DNA of 64,000 nt from Nitrosopumilus sp. b1 (GCF_014078545.1 NZ_MU078717.1:1-64000); one strand, 5' to 3'; positions 1 through 8,855 are shown, counted from the first letter of the stretch. The notes: generated by a model from the letters alone, not told the origin. Program-made: numbers and translations.

Positions 1-1
1 C

Positions 2-61
2 ATTGCAGCACCAGCAGTAGTTGCAATCAAGGTAAGAAAGCACTTGAAATTACGAAAGTAA
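2..61 (+). CDS. C-terminal end of an unidentified protein (partial)
   Basis: Frame 2 is open from the window edge and ends at a TAA at 59-61. It encodes about 19 residues, an alanine/valine-rich stretch followed by a basic tail (…VRKHLKLRK). This looks like the last membrane helix and cytoplasmic tail of an integral membrane protein, but the fragment is too short to name. The next gene on the same strand starts 44 bases later with its own TATA-like element (near 80-87). Confidence 0.4.
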   Translation: MAAPAVVAIKVRKHLKLRK

Positions 62-104
62 TTTCTCCCTTAACTTATTATAATACAACCCTTGTTTTTG
101 ATTA

Positions 105-431
105 ATGCATATCGAGTACGAGGAATTCAACACCATTGAAGACATCTTCATGTACATGTCATCAGCTGCTCCTCCTATGAAAAACACAATGCCTGTTAAT
201 TCGTACAAGGGTTATGTCATGTCATTTATTCCATTAAGTCCTGCTACTGGCGATACATATCTTATGATATATGCAAAGGGTGAACTAGAATCAGGAATCT
301 ACGAATTTGATTTGCAATCTAGATCATACAAAAAAGTCCCATCAATAGAGAGAGCTGATAAAAATTACTTTATCTCTCTAACACCAAAAAGAAACACCAT
401 TGCAGATGTTGCAATAAAAAATCTCAATTAA
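105..431 (+). CDS. Conserved-looking hypothetical protein, 108 aa
   Basis: I do not recognise this family. It encodes a soluble mixed alpha/beta protein of 108 residues with no signal peptide, no membrane segment and no cysteine cluster. The ATG at 105 follows a TATA-like stretch (TTATAATA, about 77-84) at leaderless spacing. The stop codon (429-431) directly abuts the stop codon of the convergent radical SAM gene, so the two share a 3' boundary with no spacer. The function is unknown. The ORF is accepted because of its promoter spacing and the absence of any competing frame. Confidence 0.6.
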   Translation: MHIEYEEFNTIEDIFMYMSSAAPPMKNTMPVNSYKGYVMSFIPLSPATGDTYLMIYAKGELESGIYEFDLQSRSYKKVPSIERADKNYFISLTPKRNTIADVAIKNLN

Positions 432-2009
432 CTATAGTTTTTTAGTTTCAATCTTTGGGGCAGACACCGATCTGCTTCTTGCATACTTGTCTACTATCTC
501 TTCTGGCATTCTTCCGTTGAATAGATCTTTACATAATCCTCTGAGGTATCTCATAATTGCCCAAGTACCTGCTTTGATAATTCCATACATGAATATCTTC
601 ATTGGAGGACCATAGGTCTTGTTTCTCAGAATAATTGGGATAATATCGTTAATCACTCTAAGGTTATTTTCCCAACATTTCCAAAAGAGTGTGAACTGAG
701 CCTCGTTAAGATTTCCGAAATGCATGGAGTTCTTCTCACTAAAGTCTTGATAAAGTAATGGCGCTACTAAACCTCTGAAATTCATCTTTCTAAAGTCTGT
801 TAACATGTCAATAGTGTATTGTACTTCATCAGGTGTTTCATCTGGCCAACCAATGATGATGGTAGCTGCTGGGAACCAATGATTTTTGTTAAGGATTTCT
901 GCGCCTTCTCTAACTACACTGCCCCATTCTTCTGGAGCAAAGGGTTTTGTCTTTACACCAAGATGTTTTTTGACCATTCTAGGTGCTACGGTTTCAATAC
1001 CAAGATTTGTTGCAAGCCATCTTCCAGTCTCATGTTGGTTATTAATTGAAGAAATCTCATGCATAAGATCAGGATCTGCTGCAACAGCTGAGAAAGTCAT
1101 ATGTGTTGTTCCAACAAAATTTGCACCTAATCCTTTCAATCCTCTCCAGAGTTCTGTTATGGCATCACGATTTGGTCTAAAGTCTCTATTGTCACATCCA
1201 TACAATAGCATTTCATCTGAGTGTAACCAAATTGAATCAAAACCATAATCTAGATTTATTTTTGCTTCTTTTTGTAATCTTTCTAGCGGTAAATCTTTTT
1301 TAGATCTTTTATTAACATCACAAAAATCACAACCTCTCCCACATCCTCTCATAGCTTCAATCAACGAATTAACAGTTGGACCTTCAATTCTTGGAATATT
1401 CTGAATGTTCTTTACAAAACAATGCATTAGCTCTGGCGCATCACCTTTTTCTAAATCGTTGAAAAGGTCCAATGCTAATTCATCCGCTTCTCCTACAACG
1501 ACTGTATCGATGCCGTGAACTTTCATTCTATCTGATTTTGCAAGTTCCCATGCCCCATTGCCGCCAACTACAACATGAAAATTATATTTTTTCTTTAACT
1601 GAATTATGTCTGCACACATTCGCTTAAACTTCATTGCAACATATGATAATTTTTCAGGAGACATTGTTGTAGTTACTGGAGCCATCCCCAACGGATCCAT
1701 TACATTAATACCTACTACCTTTGTGTCGGGACCTATAGATTTGGCAATGTGATCTGGGTTTGCAATAAAGACTTCATCTCTCTTGTATCCTTGAAGTAAT
1801 GCACTCTCTACCCTTCGAAGTCCTACTTGAGCTACTTTTGCTTCTCCTGTAACAGGATCTGTTTCGACAGGGGGGCAAAACACTTTATCAAATACCCATT
1901 CTGGTAGTACTTCATATGGTCCACATGCAATAAAACCATACAGGAAATTTCCCCGATAATTTGTCATTAAACTGCGATCTGCAGTTAGAACAATTCGTTT
2001 GCCAGACAA
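432..2009 (-). CDS. Cobalamin-binding radical SAM protein (possible lipid-modifying enzyme)
   Basis: A 525-residue B12-binding radical SAM enzyme. The N-terminal ~190 residues form the cobalamin-binding-like domain, with a CPPVETDP segment and GGNGAWELA. The radical SAM core follows with the cluster motif CGRGCDFC (C-x3-C-x2-C, around residues 223-230). The C-terminal third is basic and aromatic. The start is the TTG at 2007-2009 (MSGKRIVLTADRSLM), about 25 nt after a TATA-like CATATATAG on the minus strand (2031-2040), so it is probably leaderless. The ADRxLMxxYRGN opening and overall layout recall the archaeal family that contains the GDGT ring synthases (GrsA/B). That link is from memory and is an inference; another C-H methylation or cyclisation reaction is possible. 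Confidence 0.8.
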   Translation of the reverse strand: MSGKRIVLTADRSLMTNYRGNFLYGFIACGPYEVLPEWVFDKVFCPPVETDPVTGEAKVAQVGLRRVESALLQGYKRDEVFIANPDHIAKSIGPDTKVVGINVMDPLGMAPVTTTMSPEKLSYVAMKFKRMCADIIQLKKKYNFHVVVGGNGAWELAKSDRMKVHGIDTVVVGEADELALDLFNDLEKGDAPELMHCFVKNIQNIPRIEGPTVNSLIEAMRGCGRGCDFCDVNKRSKKDLPLERLQKEAKINLDYGFDSIWLHSDEMLLYGCDNRDFRPNRDAITELWRGLKGLGANFVGTTHMTFSAVAADPDLMHEISSINNQHETGRWLATNLGIETVAPRMVKKHLGVKTKPFAPEEWGSVVREGAEILNKNHWFPAATIIIGWPDETPDEVQYTIDMLTDFRKMNFRGLVAPLLYQDFSEKNSMHFGNLNEAQFTLFWKCWENNLRVINDIIPIILRNKTYGPPMKIFMYGIIKAGTWAIMRYLRGLCKDLFNGRMPEEIVDKYARSRSVSAPKIETKKL

Positions 2010-2082
2010 CTATAGAATCCCTATCTGTATTCTATATATGATTTACGAGAATTCTCAATAACAATTCAAAGTATGAAAAACT

Positions 2083-2859
2083 CTAATGCTTTTTCCTGTT
2101 AATCTGATTGACGATACTTCCAGCAACAGCTCCTGCACCTATTCCATTGTCAATGTTTACTACAGATAATCCCAATGAGCAACTCTGCAGCATTGATGCA
2201 AGCGCAGCCATTCCTTTTTCACCATATCCATATCCTACTGATACGGGAACTCCAATTACTGGTACATCAACTAAAGATGAAACAACTGTGGCAAGCGCTC
2301 CTTCCATTCCTGCTACGACAATAATCACATCCACATCATTTTCCACTAATTCCTTTAATTTTGGAAAAACTCTATGGATTCCTGCAACTCCTACATCATA
2401 ACTACATATGCATTCAATACTCATTGATTCTAGCATTAATCTTGCTTCTTCTGCAACTCCTATGTCAGATGTTCCTGCAGCTAAAATCCCTACTTTACCT
2501 TTAGATTTCTTAATTGATTTATTGAAGATGAGTAATGTTGTGTTGTTTTTTCCTTTTTGAAATTTCAATTTTGATTTTTTCAAAAATGAAACAACTCTTG
2601 AATAATCAGTTTTTTTAATTCTCGAAACAACCACCGAATCTGATTTTGAAAGAGTTTTTCTAATTATTTTTTCAATCTCAGAGTATTGTTTTTTTTCAGC
2701 AAATACTACTTCAGGAATTCCTCTTCTGTTTTTTCTTCCAATGTCAATTCTAGCAAAGTTTTCAATTTTTTCAATTGAATGTAATGCCAAGAGTTTTTTT
2801 GCCTCAGGAACATTAACTTTACCTGATTTCAAAGATTCTAAAATTTCATTTAATTCCAT
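2083..2859 (-). CDS. larB: Nickel pincer cofactor biosynthesis protein LarB
   Basis: A 258-residue LarB homologue, which carboxylates and hydrolyses nicotinic acid adenine dinucleotide in the first step of nickel-pincer nucleotide synthesis. The N-terminal ~115 residues are the LarB-specific helical region. The C-terminal half is the PurE-like (AIR carboxylase) domain with GILAAGTSDIGVAEEA, VVAGMEGALATVV and GVPVSVGYGYGEKG. It lies downstream of mdh on the same strand (35-bp gap) with a TATA-like TTTATCTAAA (about 2876-2888) for its own leaderless start. larC and larE are on the opposite strand just beyond mdh, so the pathway genes are split around one divergent promoter. LarA, the known user of the cofactor, is not in this window. 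Confidence 0.92.
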   Translation of the reverse strand: MELNEILESLKSGKVNVPEAKKLLALHSIEKIENFARIDIGRKNRRGIPEVVFAEKKQYSEIEKIIRKTLSKSDSVVVSRIKKTDYSRVVSFLKKSKLKFQKGKNNTTLLIFNKSIKKSKGKVGILAAGTSDIGVAEEARLMLESMSIECICSYDVGVAGIHRVFPKLKELVENDVDVIIVVAGMEGALATVVSSLVDVPVIGVPVSVGYGYGEKGMAALASMLQSCSLGLSVVNIDNGIGAGAVAGSIVNQINRKKH

Positions 2860-2894
2860 ATGGAATTTAATTTTGATTTAGATAAAAATCTAAT

Positions 2895-3809
2895 TTAGAT
2901 GTCTATTCCTGAGATGGCGCTTTTTACACTATCTACTGCTTTATTGAAAACAGTCTTCTCTTCATCATTCAATTCAAGCTCAATGATTTTCTCAACACCA
3001 TTCTTTCCAATTACTGCAGGAACTCCTATGGTGACATCAGAATGACCATATTCCCCATCTAGATACGTGGCTACTGGAATGACTTGTTTTCTATCTCTAA
3101 CTACAGACTCGATGATTGCAGAAATTGCGTTTCCTGGAGCGTGTACTGTTGCCCCTTTAAGTTCAATAACTTTGGCTGCAACTTGTTTTGTATTTACAAC
3201 TAATTCATCTAGTTTTTCTTTTGGGAGCAAAGAAGTTAATGGAATTCCAGAAACAGAAGAAAATCTTGGCAACGGTAACATGTTTTCACCATGTTCCCCA
3301 ATAACTAGGGCTCTAATAGAATCTCTTGAGTGACCAGTAGCTTCGTGAATAAATTGTCGGAATCTGGATAAATCAAGCATTCCACCCATTCCGAAAACTC
3401 GACTTCTGTCAAAGCCTGAGACCTTGTATGTTATGTATGCCATAGGATCAAGTGGATTTGTAACTGGAATTATCATGGAATCATTGGCATACTTTTTTAT
3501 GTTCTCAACTACGCTTTTCACAATTCCTGCATTAATTTTTAACAAATCCATTCTAGTCATACCTGGTTTTCTACCCGAACCTGCAACTACTACAACAATG
3601 TTAGAGCCTTTCATCTCTGAATAGTCGTTTGAGCCTCTAACCTCTACATCAATTCCTTGCTCTGATAACATATGATTGATATCCATTGCCTCGCCCTGTG
3701 GCAATCCTTCTGCAATATCTAAAAGCAAAATTTGATCATCAAGTTTCTTTAATGCTGAGAAAAGTGCTGCATCTCCACCAACTTTTCCTGAACCGATGAT
3801 AGTAATCAT
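2895..3809 (-). CDS. mdh: Malate dehydrogenase (NAD(P)-dependent, LDH/MDH family)
   Basis: A 304-residue lactate/malate dehydrogenase family enzyme interconverting malate and oxaloacetate. The nucleotide-binding loop [10 protein letters not shown] is at residues 6-15. [12 protein letters not shown] carries arginine at the substrate-specificity position, which favours malate over lactate (glutamine in LDH). The catalytic histidine lies in GEHGENMLP. The start ATG at 3807-3809 has a TATA-like ATTTAATTAC about 25 nt upstream on the minus strand (3830-3840), back to back with the larC promoter. The role is central carbon metabolism (TCA cycle branches of the 3-hydroxypropionate/4-hydroxybutyrate-fixing cell). 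Being next to the lar genes may be only positional. Confidence 0.93.
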   Translation of the reverse strand: MITIIGSGKVGGDAALFSALKKLDDQILLLDIAEGLPQGEAMDINHMLSEQGIDVEVRGSNDYSEMKGSNIVVVVAGSGRKPGMTRMDLLKINAGIVKSVVENIKKYANDSMIIPVTNPLDPMAYITYKVSGFDRSRVFGMGGMLDLSRFRQFIHEATGHSRDSIRALVIGEHGENMLPLPRFSSVSGIPLTSLLPKEKLDELVVNTKQVAAKVIELKGATVHAPGNAISAIIESVVRDRKQVIPVATYLDGEYGHSDVTIGVPAVIGKNGVEKIIELELNDEEKTVFNKAVDSVKSAISGIDI

Positions 3810-3897
3810 GTTGTGGCATCTGAATATTACGTAATTAAATCTAATGTCGAGTCCATCTCAGATACAATTTATATGCATTTTTGATATTTTTCATTTC
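3810..3897. promoter_or_regulatory. Divergent promoter region between mdh and larC
   Basis: These 88 bases separate the mdh start (minus) from the preferred larC start at 3898 (plus). A TATA-like element for mdh lies at about 3830-3840 (minus strand), and one for larC, AATTTATATG, at about 3866-3875. Each is about 25 nt before its start codon, so both transcripts look leaderless. This spacing also argues against the longer upstream start of the larC frame at 3844. Confidence 0.55.
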
Positions 3898-5124
3898 ATG
3901 GTTATGATTATCGATTCTCACATTGCGGGAATTTCTGGGGATATGTTTCTCAGCTCTTTAGTAGATATTGGTGCTGATAAAAACAAAATCATACAAGGAA
4001 TCAAAACAGCAGCTGATTTTTTTCCAGATTCTAAAATCATAAAACTTGATTTTGAAAAAACCAAGAAAAAAGGTTTGGAAGCAACAAGGCTTGTTTTAGA
4101 AATCCAAGAAGATATCCACGAAAGAAAAGGAATTGAAATTCAAAAATGTATTGAAGAATCTGTAAATAAACTCAATTTATCTGATCATGCAAAAAAATTC
4201 TCAATTGGAAGTATTGAAACGCTAATCACCGCAGAATCTCACATTCATGGCGAACCGCTAGATTCAGTACATTTTCATGAAGCAGCAAGCATTGATACTA
4301 TAATTGACATTATAGGTAGTGCCATTGCATTAGATGATCTTGAATTATTTGATCAAGAAATTGTTTCGACTCCAGTTGCAGTAGGTGGTGGTACTGTTAG
4401 CTTTTCACATGGTACCACAACAAATCCCGCAAGTGCAATATTGGAGATATTCAAAAATACCTCTATCATAATTAAAGGCGGGCAAGCAGTTGAAGAGCTT
4501 ACTACTCCTACTGGAGCTAGCATGTTAATCAATTTGATTTCTTCATGTCAAGAATTTTACCCCTCCCTACAGGTAGATGGAATTGGATATGGTGCAGGCT
4601 GTAAGGATTTTGAAAATTTTTCCAATGTTTTAAAAATTGTTACAGGAAAAAAATCCACTGAATACATCCATGATTCTGTACAAATTCTTGAAACAAATCT
4701 TGATGATATTTCTGGAGAAGTGCTGGGAAATACAATTGAAAAAATCATGAATAGCGGAGCAAAAGATGTGACCATAACATCAGCAATTACAAAAAAAGGC
4801 AGACCAACTCATTTAGTATCAGTAATCTGTGATTCTTCAAAAATGAATGATCTTTTAGAGTTACTCTTTTCAGAAACTGGAACCCTTGGAATTAGAATTA
4901 GAAACTCAGAAAGAGTTACTTTGACACGTACCATAAAATCTGCCTCTATTGTTATTGAAAACAAAAATTTCATTGTTAATTACAAAACCTCTCCAAATCA
5001 GCCGTCAAATTTTAAAATTGAATCTGATGATATTCAAAAAATTTCTCATGAGATAAAAAAATCATTTAGATATACCGAGGATTTTCTTAGAACTGAAATA
5101 AAAAAAACCTTGGAGCAAAAATGA
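3898..5124 (+). CDS. larC: Nickel pincer cofactor nickel-insertion protein LarC
   Basis: A LarC homologue, the CTP-dependent cyclometallase that inserts nickel into the pincer nucleotide. The frame is open from 3844. However, the family begins with MIIDSHIAGISGDMFLSSLVDIGAD, and a TATA element about 25 nt upstream supports ATG 3898 (408 aa; ATG 3904 is also possible). Typical features are HIHGEPLDSVHFHEAASIDTI (His-rich nickel-site region), GGGTVSFSHGTTTNPA, EELTTPTGASM and, in the C-terminal half, LETNLDDISGEVLG. It is full length and unsplit, whereas some bacterial larC genes are split by a programmed frameshift. It overlaps larE by 4 bp (ATGA), which indicates coupled translation. Confidence 0.93.
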   Translation: MVMIIDSHIAGISGDMFLSSLVDIGADKNKIIQGIKTAADFFPDSKIIKLDFEKTKKKGLEATRLVLEIQEDIHERKGIEIQKCIEESVNKLNLSDHAKKFSIGSIETLITAESHIHGEPLDSVHFHEAASIDTIIDIIGSAIALDDLELFDQEIVSTPVAVGGGTVSFSHGTTTNPASAILEIFKNTSIIIKGGQAVEELTTPTGASMLINLISSCQEFYPSLQVDGIGYGAGCKDFENFSNVLKIVTGKKSTEYIHDSVQILETNLDDISGEVLGNTIEKIMNSGAKDVTITSAITKKGRPTHLVSVICDSSKMNDLLELLFSETGTLGIRIRNSERVTLTRTIKSASIVIENKNFIVNYKTSPNQPSNFKIESDDIQKISHEIKKSFRYTEDFLRTEIKKTLEQK

Positions 5125-5921
5125 ACAAATTAAATTCTCTTTGTAATTGGTTTTCAGATAAAAAAAGTGTAATTGTTGCAGTGTCTGGTGGCGTAGATAG
5201 TGCTCTAGTAGCATATGCAGCATATGCCCAATTGGGCAATTCCGCTATTGCAGTTACTGCTGATTATAAGACATTATCTAATGACGAACTAGATTCATCA
5301 AAAAAGATCTGCAAAGAAATTGGAATTAATCAAATAATCATCAACTACAGTGAATTAGAAAATGAAGATTTTGTGCGTAATGATAAGAATCGTTGTTTTT
5401 ACTGTAGGACAGAACTATCTCATTATCTAATCAATATTGCAAAAGAAAATCAAATTGAAACTATAGTTGATGGCACAAATCTTGATGATTTAGGAGACTA
5501 TCGTCCTGGTTTAATCGCATTACAAAAAAACAATATCTTACATCCATTAGTGGAATGTAATTTCACAAAAAACGAAGTCAGGTACATCTCAAAAGACATT
5601 GGACTGTCAATTCATGATAGGCCTTCAAACTCTTGTCTTGCTTCAAGAGTACCTTGGGGACAACGTGTTACTGCAGAAAAACTTACGCGAATTGAGATGG
5701 GTGAAACTTTTGTCAAACAAATTGTTGGCGCAAAACAGGTACGCGTTCGTGATCTTGATGGTTCTGCAAAAATTGAAGTGGATGTTGATGAGCTGTATCT
5801 TCTCAATGATCCATCAAAAATTAATGAAATTAAAATGAAATTGAAATTACTTGGGTTTTCTTCTGTTCAAATAGATCCTGATGGATATTCACCAGGAAAA
5901 CTAAATGTGATTGTAGATTGA
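5121..5921 (+). CDS. larE: ATP-dependent sulfur transferase LarE (nickel pincer cofactor)
   Basis: A 266-residue LarE of the PP-loop ATPase family. It adenylates the carboxylate of the LarB product and transfers sulfur to it. The PP-loop SGGVDS is at residues 22-27. NRCFYCR (Cys92, Cys95) and the conserved cysteine in SNSCLASRVPWG (Cys172, aligning with the sacrificial cysteine of Lactobacillus LarE) are present. The combination of these cysteines is compatible either with sacrificial desulfuration or with the catalytic [4Fe-4S]-type LarE. It overlaps larC by 4 bp upstream and a cysteine desulfurase by 4 bp downstream, which suggests a dedicated sulfur supply. Confidence 0.92.
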   Translation: MNKLNSLCNWFSDKKSVIVAVSGGVDSALVAYAAYAQLGNSAIAVTADYKTLSNDELDSSKKICKEIGINQIIINYSELENEDFVRNDKNRCFYCRTELSHYLINIAKENQIETIVDGTNLDDLGDYRPGLIALQKNNILHPLVECNFTKNEVRYISKDIGLSIHDRPSNSCLASRVPWGQRVTAEKLTRIEMGETFVKQIVGAKQVRVRDLDGSAKIEVDVDELYLLNDPSKINEIKMKLKLLGFSSVQIDPDGYSPGKLNVIVD

Positions 5922-7075
5922 TTTACCTAGATAATGCAGCATCTACACAAATTCATGAAGAAGTTTTAGATGCAATGCTCCCATTTCTCAAGGAACAATA
6001 TGGCAATCCTTCATCAATCCATAGGTTTGGGAGACTAACTGAAAAGGCAATCAACAAAGCTCGAAAGGAAATATCAACCCTGATTAATGCTTCTCCTGAT
6101 GAAATTTTAATTACTTCTGGCGGAACTGAATCAAATAACACTGCACTTTGTGGGATAGCAAACTTGAATGATGGAAATCACATCATTACTTCTTCTATAG
6201 AGCATGAAGCAATTTTGGAACCTTGTAAAAAATTAGAGAAACAAGGATTTGATGTGACCTATCTTTCGGTAAACAACAAAGGACTGATTAATCCTGATGA
6301 ATTGGATAGTGAGATTACTGATAAAACCTGTCTTGTTACAGTAATGTTTGCTAATAACGAAGTTGGTACGACTCAACCAATATTGGATATTGCAAAAATA
6401 TGCAAAAATCATAATGTACCATTCCATTCTGACGCAGTTCAGGCTGTAGGAAAAATTCCGATTGATGTCAAAAATCTAGGAATAGATCTACTCTCAATAT
6501 CTTCTCATAAAATCAATGGCCCAAAAGGAATTGGTGCCTTATTCATACGAAATGGTATCAATATTGATCCATTAATTTTGGGTGGGGGACAAGAATACGG
6601 CTTAAGATCTGGAACAGAAAATGTTTCAGGAATTGTAGGCTTTGGAAAGGCATGTTCCCTAGCTCACCAAAACCTTAATGCAAATATCTCCCACATGAAA
6701 AACTTACGAGATTACATGGTATCTAAAATCACAAATGAAATCTCTCATACTACATACAATGGACATGAAACGCTTAGAACCCCAAACAATGCCCACTTTA
6801 CATTTCTTGGTGTAAATGGTGAGGATCTCATCATAAAATTAGATGAGAATGGAATTGCGGCATCTACTGGCTCTGCATGTTCTGTAAAGACACAAAAGGC
6901 ATCCCATGTTTTACAATCAATGGGTTTTTCTCATGAGCAAATTTCTGGTTCCCTACGACTAACTGTAGGGATTTTCAACACAAAAGAAGAGATTGATTCT
7001 ACAGTTGATATTCTCAAAAAAGTAGTTTCTGAATTACGTTCTGTATCTCCTTTCAAAGAAAAATATGGATTCTAG
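5918..7075 (+). CDS. Cysteine desulfurase (NifS/IscS family, class V aminotransferase)
   Basis: A 385-residue PLP-dependent cysteine desulfurase. The TTG start at 5918 overlaps the larE stop (TTGA) and gives the canonical N-terminus MIYLDNAAST. The PLP lysine is in SSHKINGPKG. The HSDAVQAVGK segment and the persulfide-forming cysteine in STGSACSVKT (loop near residue 320) are all present, so it should be catalytically competent. Translational coupling to larE is consistent with supplying persulfide sulfur to LarE, but general Fe-S or thio-tRNA roles cannot be excluded. It ends one base before the stop of the convergent secreted-protein gene. Confidence 0.9.
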   Translation: MIYLDNAASTQIHEEVLDAMLPFLKEQYGNPSSIHRFGRLTEKAINKARKEISTLINASPDEILITSGGTESNNTALCGIANLNDGNHIITSSIEHEAILEPCKKLEKQGFDVTYLSVNNKGLINPDELDSEITDKTCLVTVMFANNEVGTTQPILDIAKICKNHNVPFHSDAVQAVGKIPIDVKNLGIDLLSISSHKINGPKGIGALFIRNGINIDPLILGGGQEYGLRSGTENVSGIVGFGKACSLAHQNLNANISHMKNLRDYMVSKITNEISHTTYNGHETLRTPNNAHFTFLGVNGEDLIIKLDENGIAASTGSACSVKTQKASHVLQSMGFSHEQISGSLRLTVGIFNTKEEIDSTVDILKKVVSELRSVSPFKEKYGF

Positions 7076-7076
7076 A

Positions 7077-7937
7077 TTAGATTCTCATTCTGAGTGAATT
7101 TTTTGACGTCACTGCAATTATTGAGATAATTGCTACTGCCAAAATCAAGGCTGCAATTGCGCCAAATTCTGGTACTACACAAGTACCGATTATTTCAATA
7201 TCGGAATCACCCTCTTCAAAATTTATAGTAATAGTTCTTGATGCCGAGTTTGTATCTTTTTCTGAATATGTCACTTCTACACCGTCAATTAGAATTATGA
7301 AAACATCATCACTACCATTACAGATGTTGACTTTTGCATCTATTGATTCCCTCGGGAGCTTTAAGGTTATTGCTCCATCTGCTGTTGAATCAATAACTGT
7401 GATTAATGCATAGATGTCTGGATCAATTAACATATTTTTTACAGTACCTCCTTTGATTGAATACTCTACATCAAAGGTTCCTGATGTACCGGCATCAACT
7501 TCAAACCTATCTGTTGTCTCAACCATTGCCTGCTTTGTTGCAAACTCAAATGTTGCCTCTGCAACTACTCCCTGACCATATGATGCTCTAACTGTATATT
7601 CTCCATTATTTTTCCAAAGGGGACCTTGTGCTAAGATGGTCTTTGTAAACGTGCCATCATTTGCTACGTTAAGCTGTGCAACTTCTACTAGGTTTCCTTG
7701 ATGGAATAACTGAAGTGTAACCGGTGTCTCTCCAATTACCGTTGTAACGGTTCCTGAAATTACAATGGTTTCTCCTTCTGTGTATATGCTCTTTGAAGAA
7801 CTAACAGATAGTAGTGATTGTGATTGTGCAAATGCAGGAATTACACTAAACGCAAAAACCCCAATTATTATTGCCACCAGAAGATTTCGCACAAGCAACT
7901 TGTAGTGCAATTCTATATTTCCTTTACTATTATGCAA
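7077..7937 (-). CDS. Secreted Ig-like protein with PEFG-CTERM sorting signal (copy 1)
   Basis: A 286-residue surface protein. An N-terminal signal peptide (LLVAIIIGVFAFSVIPAFAQ) is followed by a beta-sandwich domain of the type SKSIYTEGETIVISGTV … LWKNNGEYTVRASYG. A second beta-rich region follows, and then the C-terminal tripartite signal VPEFGAIAALILAVAIISII plus a short basic tail. PEFG-CTERM is a known thaumarchaeal sorting signal, presumed to be processed by an archaeosortase; no archaeosortase gene is in the window. It is the last of four same-strand paralogues. Its C-terminal tail (TSKNSLRMRI) differs from the SARSRLSIMPKY shared by the other three. The substrate or binding role is unknown. 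Confidence 0.85.
   Translation of the reverse strand: MHNSKGNIELHYKLLVRNLLVAIIIGVFAFSVIPAFAQSQSLLSVSSSKSIYTEGETIVISGTVTTVIGETPVTLQLFHQGNLVEVAQLNVANDGTFTKTILAQGPLWKNNGEYTVRASYGQGVVAEATFEFATKQAMVETTDRFEVDAGTSGTFDVEYSIKGGTVKNMLIDPDIYALITVIDSTADGAITLKLPRESIDAKVNICNGSDDVFIILIDGVEVTYSEKDTNSASRTITINFEEGDSDIEIIGTCVVPEFGAIAALILAVAIISIIAVTSKNSLRMRI
7111..7172 (-). repeat. Copy 1 of the conserved PEFG-CTERM coding repeat (truncated, 62 bp)
   Basis: These 62 bases encode the PEFG motif and membrane helix. They are identical to the matching segment of the three downstream paralogues (7979-8084, 8916-9022, 10018-10124), although the rest of the genes has diverged strongly. Confidence 0.85.
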
Positions 7938-7939
7938 TT

Positions 7940-7976
7940 AGCTAGAATAAATGAAAAAATGAAAAAAGTGTAGTTG
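7940..7976 (-). terminator. Probable U-tract terminator after PEFG-CTERM gene 2
   Basis: Read on the minus strand, the 37 bases between genes hold two successive T6 runs separated by CA (CTTTTTTCATTTTTTCATTT). This matches archaeal intrinsic termination at U-tracts. A similar T-rich element with the same CATTTTTT core follows the stop codon of gene 4 (9985-10016). Confidence 0.45.
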
Positions 7977-8855
7977 TTAGTATTTTGGCATAATACTAAG
8001 TCTTGATCTTGCCGATACTGCAATTATTGAGATAATTGCTACTGCCAAAATCAAGGCTGCAATTGCGCCAAATTCTGGAATTACTTTTGCACCAAAGATT
8101 TCTATCTTCTCAGCCCCTCCAAGGAACATTATGGTGATTTCGTTACCGTTGATAGTAACATCATCCCATTGTTCGCCATCAACTAAAATGGTGTGAACGC
8201 CACTGATGATTTCTTGTGATGGAGTCAAAGTCAATGTACCGTCATTAACAGATTCAATCATTATTACTAATGATTTGCTTGCTGTATTGATGCTTGCACT
8301 TGTTACTGAGCCAGTAGATATTGTAAATGGAATGCAACTTCCACTTGCATTAAGTTCTGATGCAGTACACTCTTTTGGTGGTTGTGTAGATTTACTGACA
8401 CCATCTGTTAGTTCTACAAGTACTCTATTGTTGATATCTTGTGAACCATATTGAGCTCTGATAACATAAGTTCCGTCATATTTCCACAGACTTCCTGCAG
8501 TGTTTAATGCAGTCTTGAATGTTCTATCTTGATTTACATCAATTTGTTGGACAGTGACAATATTGTTTGATGGACTTACCACAGTTATTGTAACTGGGAC
8601 TCCAGTTTTGTAATATGCAACTGTGCCACTAACATTGATTGTAGATTCATGATTGTAAGTTTTCTTGTCGGTCTTGACCGTTATAGGAATCTCATTGTCT
8701 GCAGAAGCCATGGCTTTCTGACGATTATCCATGCCGTCACAATCTGGGCATGCTTCCTCATCAAAATATCCTTGAGCAAATACTGCAGGTGCAACTGATA
8801 AAGTTCCTACTGTGGCCAATATGGCTAGTAGTGCGTACGTGGTACGAGTATTCAT
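7977..8855 (-). CDS. Secreted Ig-like protein with PEFG-CTERM sorting signal (copy 2)
   Basis: A 292-residue protein with a signal peptide (LLAILATVGTLSVAPAVFAQ). A short CPDC element (…EEACPDCDGMDNR) lies near residues 36-47. An Ig-like domain follows (VKTDKKTYNHESTINVSGTV … LWKYDGTYVIRAQYG), then a second beta domain with a two-cysteine loop (ECTASELNASGSC), and the C-terminal VPEFG-type signal, here IPEFGAIAALILAVAIISII with tail SARSRLSIMPKY. The start ATG has a TATA-like TTTAAATATACATAAATAG upstream on the minus strand (8880-8900). It is very probably anchored or exported at the cell envelope. Its function is unknown. Confidence 0.85.
   Translation of the reverse strand: MNTRTTYALLAILATVGTLSVAPAVFAQGYFDEEACPDCDGMDNRQKAMASADNEIPITVKTDKKTYNHESTINVSGTVAYYKTGVPVTITVVSPSNNIVTVQQIDVNQDRTFKTALNTAGSLWKYDGTYVIRAQYGSQDINNRVLVELTDGVSKSTQPPKECTASELNASGSCIPFTISTGSVTSASINTASKSLVIMIESVNDGTLTLTPSQEIISGVHTILVDGEQWDDVTINGNEITIMFLGGAEKIEIFGAKVIPEFGAIAALILAVAIISIIAVSARSRLSIMPKY
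7979..8084 (-). repeat. Copy 2 of the PEFG-CTERM coding repeat (~106 bp)
   Basis: This segment is nearly identical at the DNA level (one or two mismatches) to 8916-9022 and 10018-10124. It covers the C-terminal sorting signal from the stop codon to just upstream of PEFG. Sequence beyond it shows no such conservation. Confidence 0.88.

Noticed and set aside
3844-3897. Upstream extension of larC to ATG 3844
   Set aside because: It would contain the larC TATA box, and the added residues are absent from the family's usual N-terminus.
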